NCBI RefSeq assembly: GCF_022539665.2
Contig: NC_081331.1
Location: 3,878,501-3,942,500, forward strand
Reading direction: 5' to 3'
DNA length: 64,000 nucleotides
Origin: Daphnia carinata
Lineage: Eukaryota > Arthropoda > Branchiopoda > Diplostraca > Daphniidae
Positions 11,557 to 25,447 of this stretch are shown piece after piece; position 1 is the stretch's first letter, and the number at the start of each line of letters is the position of its first letter. The notes beneath the pieces are model-generated. The model worked only from the letters and a program-made list of their open reading frames with translations, searched no databases and had not been told where the DNA came from. The position numbers and the translations under genes were made by a program.

Positions 11557-14500
11557 TACTGATAGGAGTACGTAAAATATAACGAATGGTGGTCAGGAAA
11601 TATTAAACAATCGTGTACTCCTAACACGCGAAATTTGATTGCTGCATTTTTTGAACAATTACGGGCATACTACTCAGAAAGCCTCTTCTAGCTACATATG
11701 GGCATCTGCTAGCGAAAGAAGAGGGAGGGGGAGAAATCAATAATCAAGTCGAGACTCAAGAGCTTGAAGACAGATCTCTAGTATTCTTTAGACAGAGACG
11801 CACTCTTTTCTTTCCCCAAGCGTAAAATCCTCTATTATACAGGCTGTATTATGTCAATTCTGCGAGTAATTGCTTGTTTTTGTTGTTTCATAAGACGTTG
11901 AGTTTAAAAATAATGGGCACCTTTGGCGTGTTACATAAGGGTCTTCCACTTATTATATGCTAGGAAACGTGAAACAAAAACAAGACTTCTTTGGAACATA
12001 AAACGGAAAACATTCGTCAAATATAGCCATAGTAGGTAAAGCGTGGCACATCATATATATACCCTTCATGCCTCGCCGCGCTGGCGCGTAGTCCTCTAAT
12101 CAATAGATTCGGCCGAGTTTCTCTATTCTCTTGATAGGTGAATAATAAAATAAAAGCTGCGCAAAGAGTGACGCAAAGACGGAAATTCCAAGTTGGTCGC
12201 ATTGAGTTGCTTTATTCCCAACCCCCTTTTTATTCTTATGACCATTTGTTATGTTAATTTATGGGGTGTTTTTCTCATTTTTTTAAATTCTTTTTTTTTT
12301 ACGTAACCGAAAAGCTTATAGTATATCCAGTTCGCCTTCCAGCTAAAAACTGTTTCGAACTAGATCAAATGTACATGTGCAACTGTGCATGCCCTACTAC
12401 TTTAGAACTGCCACCTGAATATAACATCACGTGATGTAGGACTCCCTTTTTTCCCCCCATTGACGTCTGCCAGTGTCCCTGTCGGCCATTCGTTTAAAAG
12501 CAGAAAAATACCATACACAATGGCGGCGGCTGCGGGTCCGCGTCGGCGCATCCGTTCCTGTAGAGAAGCGTACCATACTTTTGGTGAACGGGCGTTTATA
12601 TATGCAGCTTTATATCAGAAGAGCTGGGGAAAGGGAAACGACACCCTTCGCCCGACCGATGCAGTCGCCGGTGTACGGCGTAACCATCAGGGATTGCAAC
12701 AATACGCGCTCCAGAAATTAAGCACAAGCGAAAAAAACTGTCATATAAATCCAACAGTTTCGGTTACTCTGTTCTGGTTGACGCAAGATTGTGAATTCAA
12801 TCGTAAAAACTAGAAGAACTCGCGGTGCTACATAAATTTTTTTCGCTTCATTTTCTGTCGTTGAACAAATCCAAAGTGTGGCCATTAATCCGAGTGGATT
12901 GGAAATTTAAGAATCACAGGTCAGTTATTTCACGTATTAAAACTACATTTTCAACCCACATTTACCTTGTATTTTCTGTTGTATTGATTGTATGCTATCT
13001 GTTTGTACGAGGTTAAGCAAACACAGGCACAACCCAACCACAAGTATGGCGGCGGGACCTAAAAGCGGGGAGGGAACGGGTCGTGCAGGAAGCGTGCGTT
13101 TTATCCGCTATTGTGTAGCCACCAGAATTGAGATACGATTATTTTTTAAGGAAAATGTTAGCTAAAAAACAAGCAATTGTATTGCGTAGCGTCATGTGAC
13201 AATGATTCATTTACAAAAAAACATCGAGAGTTAATCAATAAGTATCGAACGAGAGGTCGCTATATCGTTCGTTGACTTGGCCAGCGACGGATTCTCTTTT
13301 TGTCCTTCTAAATGGGAGGGTCTTAGAGTATTTTCCTGAGTAGGATTTGATTTGAACAAGAATGGCGCACAGCTGCAAGTTTATTCCGTACATTAGCTCA
13401 TGGCGTGCTTTCAGTGTGAGATATTGGTTTTTATTGATTCGATCACAAATGCGTTGCTCCTTTCTTCGTTTTAAGGACGTTTTTCTGGCGCTTTTTATTG
13501 AATCATGTTCGCTTCGTTGAAGTATAGTTTCCCACCAAAGTGCCTAAGAGCTACCTTTCACTTCCTTACATTTAAGCCATTTGCACGAATGCGTGAAAAG
13601 CACGGTCGATTCTGCCGAGCTTCATTTGCATAGGTCGTAACTTTGGAACGAGATTGCGCAGCGAATCAAAACGCCCACAAATTCTTCCTGTTGCAAAAAT
13701 GCAGCCTTGACAAATTAATAGTTGACGACAAAATTGGCTGTACAGGAATAAGCAAGATGGATTCGTTTGAGGGGGAACAACATGTTTCACTTAGACGCCA
13801 ACGTACAATTTTTTTTTATTGTTATGGAGATGGTTGAAGGCTACGCCATCTACCAGTAGAAGCTCTATATCACGGCCGGCTCGTTTTAAACAGCAACGAA
13901 TCAATATCCAAGAAGGATGACGCTAAGGACATACCAATTACTAAAAGAACTAACCACATGTATAAAATCAGAAATAATCTAATTTTCCACAAGACTTTTA
14001 TTGATGCGAGGACGGCATTTCTTTTATTCTGTCTATTGAAAGTTTCGAACTAATCGATGGTAACACCAGCAGCTTGAGATCTCGTGACGTCAACAGTCTT
14101 CCTTTCCTCCTTCGTCAGCGTAGATAGATCAATAGAGAGCGGAAAAATCAAGTTTTGTTGCCATTCTGTTGCAGGACTTGTTATCTTAACGTTTCGATTC
14201 TCAGAACAAAACCATGGCGAGTTGATGAAGCGAGAGACTAAAAACTATCCATGCGACGAGCGCTTTGAATTTGCTGTTCGCTGCAAAAATACTGATATCC
14301 CTTTACACAAAGATGCTGCATGTAGAGAGAAAGGGTAACTCATATACCTTCTCTATGTGTACAGAGGAAACATAAGTATTGATTCCATGGGGTTTTGGAC
14401 AGAAAACATCTCCCCCTCCACTTTTTATTTTGTCTGTCTTCTTACACCGATATATCGATCGGTACTTGTTCTAGATTCAGCCGGACCATTGGAAAAGAAA

Positions 14501-14601
14501 GCGACCAAAAAGACTACGTGCATTCCTACTCGTTTCGTGAATAACTTTTTTTTTTCCTTTGCTGGACCTTAGGATTGTAGAGCCAGCAAGGCGGCATCAG
14601 A
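11557..14601. promoter_or_regulatory. Non-coding region between divergent cyclin-Q and Rab3
   Basis: Three kb between two divergently oriented start codons. Open frames here (for example 12460-12813) show no domain or splice context. The region has a CRE palindrome TGACGTCA at 14085-14092 and the 13-mer CGATATATCGATC at 14448-14460. A T-rich tract ends in TTAG at 14569-14572, 30 bases before the Rab3 ATG, and could be the acceptor of a 5' untranslated exon. Nothing else was identified. Confidence 0.4.
14085..14092. promoter_or_regulatory. CRE palindrome upstream of Rab3
   Basis: TGACGTCA is the full consensus binding site of CREB/ATF bZIP factors and lies 510 bp upstream of the Rab3 ATG. Other full copies in non-coding DNA are at 162-169, 25681-25688 and 26376-26383. 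Function is inferred from the motif alone. Confidence 0.3.
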
Positions 14602-15468
14602 ATGTCGGTAGGCCAAGACAACCGGTGGCAGAAGGATGCGGCCGACCAGAATTTCGATTACATGTTCAAACTGTTGATCATCGGCAACAGCAGCGTGGGC
14701 AAGACATCATTTCTCTTTCGTTATGCCGATGATTCCTTCACTTCGGCCTTCGTTTCAACCGTCGGAATCGATTTCAAAGTCAAGACCGTCTTCCGCCAGG
14801 ACAAGCGAGTCAAACTCCAGATCTGGGTAAGGCAACCGCAAAAGGCAGTGAACTTTTGTTCGGTATTTAAAGCGTTTTCATTCACGAAATTTTTATTCCC
14901 CCAGGACACGGCAGGCCAGGAGCGATACAGGACCATTACAACAGCATATTATCGCGGTGCTATGGGATTTTTATTGATGTACGACATTACCAATGAAGAA
15001 TCTTTCAACAGCGTTCAAGATTGGTGAGCACGTTTATTTGAAATGCCACGTTTATCTACAAGCTATAGCTTTTCTTGTGTTATACAGGTGTACCCAAATC
15101 AAGACTTATTCTTGGGATAACGCTCAAGTCATCCTAGTCGGCAACAAATGCGATATGGAAGATGAACGCGTCATCTCCTACGAGAGGGGTAAGCAGTTGG
15201 CTGACCAGCTCGGTTTGGAGTTCTTTGAAACCTCAGCCAAGGAGAACATCAACGTCAAGGTGAGTTGCAAATGATAATTTTAACTGTTTAACTAAATGTG
15301 ACGTCCTTTTATTGTTTCTATTAGGCTGTGTTTGAACGTCTGGTTGACATTATTTGCGACAAAATGTCCGAGAGTTTAGACAGCGATCCTAATATGGTGA
15401 ACTCATCCAAAGGAACACGATTGACGGACCAAACTCCTGCCCCCAACGCCGGCGCTTGCCAGTGCTGA
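14602..15468 (+). CDS. Rab3: Rab3 small GTPase
   Basis: Four exons: 14602-14826, 14905-15023, 15088-15259 and 15325-15468, giving 219 residues, the usual Rab3 length. All GTPase motifs are visible: the P-loop GNSSVGKTS (about residues 28-36), the switch I effector stretch [23 protein letters not shown] (switch II), NKCD and ETSAKEN. The C terminus ends CQC, a dual-prenylation site for Rab geranylgeranyl transferase. The N-terminal [20 protein letters not shown] and the [12 protein letters not shown] effector loop identify Rab3 rather than Rab8, Rab10 or Rab27. The known role is regulated exocytosis at synaptic and secretory vesicles with RIM and Rabphilin partners. AATAAA at 16661-16666 is a candidate polyadenylation signal, implying a long 3' untranslated region. 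Confidence 0.96.
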
Positions 15469-18400
15469 ATATCCAACACAAACACTTTTCATCATCCGGC
15501 TTGACAGTCGCGAAAATATTTAAAACAAGACAAAAAATAATCACGACATCACCAACAAACGCGTCAAATTTGAGACTATACGCGAAATTTTTCAATTGTC
15601 AGAAAAAAACAAAAACCTCTTTTGTTTCAGTGTTGCATTATAGTACTTCTTTTTTCCACAGATAGTTTTCGTTCAAACAAAATATCCTTGAGGAGATTGC
15701 TCTCCTATAAGATCCAATTCCAGCGCTTTAACCAAATAGCGCAAGATGATCTTCAATTTTGATTGGGGACTGTTAAGTTAGACTGGTTTAATGAAAGTTT
15801 GTTTTTAAATTGTGCTAATTTTTAGATGGCTCTCTTTAGCATTGTAATTTATTTTTTTTTTCTTTTTCAAAAGAAAGAAAGAACCTTCTTATTGGTCCTA
15901 ATAGAGTTAATATTTGTCGGTAAATCATATGGGTTGGAATCATTCAAGTTCTTTAACGTTTTGATTCGGGTTTCATAACTGATTTTTGTTTTTCATCGTT
16001 TAATTTCATTCAAGTCAGTTCAAACGTTTAGTCTAAAATTTCACTTTGTTCGACGAGTTTGGTTGCGATGTTTCACACAACATGTACATCACGTTTTTTT
16101 CCTCACTTGTTTCGGAGACGGTGGACGACGTCTTTGTAATTGTCACCTCTTCCAACATCCCAACGGTGGCAATTCAGCGTTCGCATCTGAAAAAAAAAAA
16201 AAAAAAATTCCAATTGTCACGGAATTCTTGAAGGCAATCTGTTACAAAAAAATATAGGTTATAGAACATATCGGTGTGAGTCAATCTATCAGCAAACTAC
16301 AACAAAAAAATCATTTCCCTCAGCAACAACAAAAAATGGCTGCGTGAATTAGAACGTGCCAACGGCATCAGTTTGTTGTTGGCTTTCCATTTCGCCCAGA
16401 TCTGTGTACAATTCTGTTCCCAAAAATACACTGTAGAATGTGTCCAGAAAAAGATGTGTTCACCGGACACGAACGTGAATTCGATTTATCCGATGACATC
16501 TGAAAGGCCAATGAGACCAACATGTCGTGATGAAATGTCGTATTGGCTAAAAACACCCGTTCAGTGTACTACTAATAAGAAAATGTTGGCAGCAACTGCT
16601 GCGATGACGCATCCAGCCAAGGACATAATGTAATCACATCAACCGGATAGGCACAAGTTAAATAAAAAGTTTGACTCAAAATACAAAGTACAAACCATCA
16701 TAAAAGAAGGGCACTTTTGTTCTAAATTTTCGAGAGAATGTAAGCGGTGTGTCAAAACAGTAGAATGATGCAACCGAAATGTGTTGATTTAGATTTTAAG
16801 ACTTGCAGATGTAGGCGTGAAAAAGGATCATTAGAATCTTCCGGCTGTGAACATTTGTGCCGACAAAGGAAAGAAGCCAAGCTGTTACAGTCATATTTGT
16901 GGAAAAAAAGGTGGATGGACAGCTATTCTCTTGAATAAGGGGATAACTGTTCCAACAAATGTTTCATTACACATCTGACGTTTTTTTTCTTGTCCAACCT
17001 TAGATCAAGGATACAGGCATTTACATAGCCATTTTGATTTGAAAAACACTAAACTGAACCTCATCATTTTTCTATGTATGCGTATATCTGAATATACATA
17101 AGAGAGGTTGAACGACTTGTCAATTAAATGCATGTTGCCAGATGTGTAACTGCTTTAATCAAGCGTTATCACGCCTTGACTTAGAGGCTCTCCGGATAGT
17201 GTTATTGACTTGTCTTTACCCTGTCGGCAATGTTTTCTCGCCAGTTCAACCAACCGAGTGGTCATCATGGACATTAATTAACTAACAATGCGTCTCATTT
17301 ATGTACTATACATCAGAAATAAAGTTTAAATTAGCTTCGAGACATTATGTAAGGAAAAAGGCGTTAAATCTTTTTGCTGATTGCAATTCTAACTAAATTA
17401 TAGCAGCACCGTTACGATAACAAGAAAATGTAGGGCAAAGGACACGATGTGACTAGCAATATGAACGAGGCCCAAAAAGCTAAAGAAAAAAAAAAATAAA
17501 ATACGAATTTTTATGTCTCTTTTAGCTGTATGAGACCGTTGCGTCTGTAACGAGAGCAAAAGGCGTTGACGTAACGACAGCATGATATTAAAGACGACAT
17601 TATGTTCGCTTCCGTGGAGTCTGTCACTGAATCCATGCCATTAAGGTCAAAATATCATCACGCCTGGGTACACTTTTCGCTCTTAACTTGATTTTGCTCT
17701 TTATTATTCTCGATCATGACCTGAATCATCTTGGCTATTCGGTTAAATGCTGTAATGTCATTGAAAAAGCTCTACACAAGCTGTTGGTGTTTCTTTTCAA
17801 AAGGTTGGATAACATCTGGAGATCGGAGAGACAACGTTACGGTGTAGTAAATTGCAGGTTATTTGTTCAGCCGTTAGATATCCATTTGAGCATTCATCAA
17901 AAGATGTAGCCGTCGGCGGAACACCACCTCTTTAATACAGTCTAACGGGCCTTTGCCTAACAATCTTAATTGCTGCGATGGACCATATTAATTTAGTTTC
18001 CCTGTTCATTTATCGATTTTAGACTGTCAAATGCTCAAGATAAACGAACCACCAATGCAGAATAAAAAGAGGCCGTCTTTTTCCGCATATAAAATTCCCC
18101 TCACTAAATAGCCATTTCCAACTTGTTTATGTACATGTCTCAGGAGATAATTCTCGGTCGTCAAAATGATGTGACGAGAGAGTGGTTCAGCACACATTCT
18201 TGTGTCTTTGAGCATAGCGGCGTCACCAGTATCGATTGGGCGTTGCGGGAAAAAACAAACAAAAAAACTGGCTAGTCCAAGCGAAAAAGAAGGACATGAT
18301 CTTGACTGTCCTTGTGGACTTTGCAAGAATGAGATAAAACTGTCATTTAAAAAAACGGGTTCTTCAGTTTAGGGAAAAGGGAATATTTGAGAGCTAAAAT

Positions 18401-18541
18401 GACATATTGCATGTCATGTTGATGAAGCATCGCGCTATCGCCAACTACGCCTTACTTGATTACAGTGTTTGCGAAAGTTTAAGAAGACAGTTGGTGACTT
18501 TCCTCTTTAGTTGATCAGTCAATTCCAACACAAGTTTCACG
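15469..18541. other. Rab3 3' region and intergenic DNA
   Basis: No coding exon was supported. The first about 1.2 kb is probably Rab3 3' untranslated sequence, with AATAAA at 16661-16666. A pure A run of about 18 bases lies near 16190-16207. Open frames at 16373-16633 and 18027-18326 have no domain or conserved context. The end of the stretch abuts the first exon of the first cystathionine gamma-lyase copy. Confidence 0.45.
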
Positions 18542-20387
<1,846 letters not shown>

Positions 20388-23125
20388 TGTTGACTGATAC
20401 CCGTATATCTTTCTAGCTACTCGAGAACCATGTTTGCTGCTTCTAGTTTTGATTTAATGGGCTCCATTTAATTAATCATACGAATTATAACAATATTGCA
20501 CAATGTTCGTTGGCAGAGGTTTCATCTAACGTTTCTTCCAATATAAAATCGTGAAAGGTTTATTTTTATTGCTCAGCTTTCAAAATTCAACGTCGTTCAA
20601 ACAAAATGACCGAGACTAAGTTTCCTTTGGCTCACGCAGTTATGACGCCAATGAAAAATCTGATTCGAGGGATTATGCATCCAAGCGTTCACGTGCGCTA
20701 TTCTTTTCAAAAAAATTCTTGGATTTTTATGTGATGGTTGTGTTGAAAGCCACGATCAAGATGTTTCGCCGATACAGCTACATAGTTGTGTTACGTCTGA
20801 GACTTGTTAAGTGACGCTCTCGAGCGTGAAAATGCCCTACCTTTTTGTTCATCTTGGAATTCGTAGAATCGCGATGATTTGAATTCAATTACAACAACAT
20901 TAACCAAGGAGCATGATTGTTTTTAGACCGTATCATTGATTAAGCTGTAGCCCCAACGTTACAGCATTACAATTTACTTTGAGTGCATTTTGATATTATA
21001 GCTTCGGTAATATAGTGCGGGAAAGTCCCCTTTAACGATAAGAACACATGTTGGTTTAAAACTCTGCGTGAAATGCGACATGTCGTAACAATAAATCCTC
21101 TTTCTTCTTCAACGGCATGCGGTAGCACATTGCAAATGAGGCATCGTAATTACTAAAATAGTGTTCTATCCTACTGCGCATTCTCTTGTGTGTTAAAGGT
21201 AAAAAAACACATAAGGAAAATGTGGATCGCCACATGTTTGTAAGTATAAAAAAACAACGAGCTCATTTGTAACGTATTTTCCAACTCTGTACCAAATAAC
21301 AGGTGATGCTTACTTAACCCTACACCCTTTTACAAGGTTACACGTGTACTTTTTCGTACAACGAAGAAGTTGCATAGGTTTCTTTTAGGCAATGGCACAT
21401 AATTCTTATATTCCAAAATCCTTTAGAGCGTCTCGTTTCAATGGTTGCCTTTGGGGGAGGAGGTTGAAAAATTTAGTTCTCAAATGAGAAAACGGAACTG
21501 AAGAAAAAGAAAAAGAAGAGCGGCCATCATGGATTTTTGATATCCCTTTCCCTTAGTTCTGGTGCGATGGCACATTTTCTACCTTAAAAAATTGATAGTT
21601 TCTCGGAATTGACGAAACGAGAACGGTACGAAAAAAGGATAAAGAGAAAAAGCAGGCGATGAAACAGGTGGGCGTTTAAACATAATTCGCCGTATTTCTG
21701 ATTCATTTAGAAAATCTAGCCTGGCTAGTTAACCCATCCCATTGCACACGGCCGAGGTTTTTCCGAAAAATTCACAAAGAACCCATAAAAGGGTTTAGAT
21801 TACGCTCATCACACTTTCAATATTTCCAATTCGTGGATCGGTTCATCACGATAACTTTCACGTTCTCATTTTGGGTTTTAAATAATGGCAATACTTGTGG
21901 CTATCTCTGTATCTGTAATGCCTCTTACAATGATATTGTTTGATTTGAGTTTCGAAATGCTATAGGTAGCTTCCTTTACAATGAGTTTGGCCTTCGCTGC
22001 TAAAATTGGGTATTATAAATCGAGGTAAAGCTACTGCCCTTGAAGAAAATGGGACCAGTCGAGAAAAGTGGGAACGTTTTTCTTAGCGAAGTTACAAGGA
22101 AACGAAACAGGAGTAAATACTTGAAACGACTGCGTTTTAGGCGAAAGAAAAGTTACGACCCGTGACGCCCGTTTTTTTTCTTCTTACTGACAGGTTTTAC
22201 GTTAAAAGAAGAAAGCATATATCATACTGATCAAATATGTTTAGCCATTTCTCTGCAGACCTGAGGACAATAGATAATATTTTAGAGTCGGACAGTTATG
22301 CCCAGTCACGAACATTTCAACAAAACGCTGAACATTTAAATTTCGAGCGTGATGACGTGAATCACTTCTCGAAAGCTGCATTTGCTACATGGTCAAAGCG
22401 ACAGTGTTATCAAGTAAGTAGTAGATTATAGCAATCGAATTTTTGACATGGTCGTATATCGTCACCCTAGTGAAAAAATATCCGTCCTTATTAAGCAGAA
22501 GCCTTTCATGTGCCTAAAGGAGCGGAAGCGCATGCTCAGTTACCTTGGTTTCGCTGGGCAAGGTCGAATTTGATAGCCACATAAAAATATCAAAACACAA
22601 GATAGAATATCATGCGCGGTTATGGTTTTGTTTTCCTCATGTGTTTAATAATCAAGCCTATCTAGAAGCGGTGCATTGAAATCGTGAAGTAAATAGGATC
22701 AAATAGCCGCTTTTTTCTACCGTCGTCTAGCAGACATGCATATCTAAAATATGGGAGCTACAGCTATTGCGCAGCTGTGGAGGGGCTTTTCACTTTCGTT
22801 TTCCACGTGTGTCAATACGGTTCATCCGTGGGGAGGAACTGCCTAACTTGTGCAAAACTTTGCATTTTATCTGTCAAGTACAAAAGGTAACACATTCACT
22901 AATTATTGCTTTCCAAAAACTCAAGTGATCCAAGAGCAAAGTTTTATCAACAATGATATTTATCGACCTCGACAATCTAATGCATTATTTCTTGGCTTAG
23001 AAACGCCCCTCATGTGTTTACCTATGGCTTTTCTTGTAAAATGATAATCTAATTAAGGAAAACAGTACTGCAGCATTTCCATCTGTGTTCATGTATTTTA
23101 ATGTGCTATATTCGTAGGTTGAAAT
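20388..23125. other. Intergenic DNA between the two cystathionine gamma-lyase copies
   Basis: This 2.7 kb has no recognised gene. An open frame from 22237 to a strong donor (CAA|GTAAGT, exon end 22413) would encode 59 residues of hydrophilic sequence with no recognised domain. Joining it to the next acceptor would not keep the frame of the second copy. It may be an untranslated first exon or chance. The 3' untranslated region of the first copy and the promoter of the second must lie here. Confidence 0.4.
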
Positions 23126-25447
23126 ATGTCGTTTGAAGGATTCAAAGAGCAAGATCCAACATTTGCAACCAGAGCTATTCATGATGCCCAAGATCCAGAA
23201 CAATGGGATGCCATGCCAGTTGTGCTTCCCATTTCTATGGCCACAACTTTCAAGCAGGATGCCCCAGCTGAATTCAGAGTAACTAGAAGTACCTGTTTAT
23301 ATACTTACTGCTCTTTACAACCTTGGGAATTTTCTTTTTAGAGCTTTGAGTATAGCCGAAGTGGAAATCCAACCAGAACTACCTTTGAAAAAGTGCTAGC
23401 TTCCCTTGAGGGAGCTAAACATGGTATGAATGCAAACTAACCAACTACGAAAATAGAAACCTAATTCATGAGTTATTTCTGACATAAGGATTGACTTTTG
23501 CCTCTGGACTGGCAGCTTCAACCACTATTGTTCACCTACTCAGTGCAGGAGATCATATTGTCTCCATGGATGATTTATATGGAGGTACCAATCGCTACCT
23601 TAGGAAGGTAGCTGATCGAATGAATATCAAAACTACCTTTGTTGATGCTACCAATCCTGAGAATGTTGAAAAAGCTATACAAGAGAATACTAAGGTGTAT
23701 TTCCAGTATAATTTGTTTTTTTGTAATCAGAAATCCATGTCAAACACCAGATGCTAATTATAAATTTATTCTTTTGTACACAGCTTGTTTGGGTAGAAAC
23801 ACCCACCAATCCCACCTTGAAGTTGGTGGACATTGCTGCAGTAGCTGAGATTGTTCATAAAAGAGAAAACATCCTTTTAGTAGTGGACAATACTTTCCTT
23901 TCATCTTACTTCCAGGTATAAAAAAAGTTTTATGTTCTTTCATAAAACCTACAGAATTATACTAAAAAGCTTTGTTTCCGTAACTATCATGCTGGCATAG
24001 AGACCATTGGAGCTCGGAGCTGATATTGTTATGCACTCGCTAACCAAATATATGAATGGCCATTCGGACGTCATAATGGGAGCCGCCATGACGAACGACG
24101 ATGACGTCCATACTCGTCTTCGCTTCCTCCAGAACGGTAATAATTAGCAATTTTGGTGTACAAATTAGCCGTCTCATTTAGTTATTAATGCATGAAACTT
24201 TTGGTGGTTTTTAGCTATTGGACCAGTTCCATCGCCATTCGACTGTTTCCTGGTCAACCGCAGTTTGAAAACTTTGCACCTTCGTATGCGGGAGCATATG
24301 AAAAACGGGCTTGCTGTTGCCCGCTATCTTGAAAACCACCCCTGCATTGAACGCGTCATTCATCCAGGTAATTTGTGCTGTTTTCTTAATGTTCTTTCTG
24401 GTGACAAGTTAAATGAATTGGATGGACGGACTCATTTTAGGACTGCCCTCTCATCCACAGCATGAGCTTGCTAAACGGCAATGTTACGGTCATAGCGGAA
24501 TGATCACCATTTACATCAAGGGAGGACTGGCCGAGTCTCGCGCCTTCTTTAAGGCACTCAAGGTTTTCACCTTGGCTGAAAGTTTGGGAGGATACGAGAG
24601 TTTAGCCGAACTGCCGTAAGTCATCCTTACATAACTTTAAATATGCATGTCTTGCATGGTATTACGGCCAGAGTCTGTTGGGACGCTCTCGAGATTAAGT
24701 ATGCGCAACAGCTGGTCTGGGCCCCAGTCGATATTTTTGTTCGCTTTTTTTTTCTCTCGTTCTTTTCTAAAGGACGATTCGTGCCTAATTTGTCAGGTTT
24801 GTGTATCCGCTTTTGTTAGGGGGAAAAAAGCTGTAACAAAAATTCAATGAGCTGTCTTGAAAGCCACCATATGCGTGCCGCCGCTTGTGGCATTCAACGA
24901 GAGGTGGGAAAGAAGAAAAGCGACACTCGTTCCTTTACGTGATGAGATAATTTTTACGGGTACGCACTTGGTGATGCCCTGTTGTGCTATTCACATCGTA
25001 AACGCCATAATGTACATATTGCGCCCTGCCTGAAATAAGGCAACTTTGTTGCTGATGCAAAGGAATTGACGAAGTAGAGGCTTAGCTATTTTTTTTCCAC
25101 TGTTTTTTATCATGTACATTGTACGCATACAAAAAGGAGTTTTCACAGTAGGCGGTCACGGCATTAGTTTAATGCGCAATTTTGCTAACGGCCAACTCGA
25201 TGATTTTTACTCTTTGTTTTTTAGTTCACTGATGACTCACGCTTCGGTCAGTGCAGAAGAACGTGCCGCTTTAGGCATCACGGATAACTTGATACGATTA
25301 TCAATCGGTCTGGAAGATGTCGGCGATCTGATAGCTGATCTAGATCAGGCACTGAGAGCTGCGGTATTACATTTTTCGTTTTCAAAAAATATCTTTTATT
25401 GATAAATCTCTATTGTTTTATCAATGATTGATTCATAGGTTGCCTAA
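23126..25447 (+). CDS. CTH: Cystathionine gamma-lyase
   Basis: Nine coding exons: 23126-23278, 23342-23423, 23489-23694, 23784-23915, 24001-24136, 24215-24367, 24441-24615, 25225-25363 and 25439-25447, giving 394 residues, the usual length. PLP-family landmarks are complete: [21 protein letters not shown] (phosphate- and substrate-binding Tyr), [12 protein letters not shown], the PLP lysine in [34 protein letters not shown] and [11 protein letters not shown]. The expected reaction is cleavage of cystathionine to cysteine, 2-oxobutyrate and ammonia, with H2S as a side product, in the cytosol. The start ATG has no presequence ([19 protein letters not shown]). Intron 7 (24616-25224, 609 bp) is much longer than the others. 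Compared with the upstream copy it has one extra intron, between 23423 and 23489. It keeps all expected active-site blocks, so this is probably the housekeeping copy. Confidence 0.93.

Noticed and set aside
12460-12813. Overlapping plus-strand frames between cyclin-Q and Rab3
   Set aside because: Two overlapping frames of similar length without domains in a promoter-like region; more likely chance in a GC-richer island.
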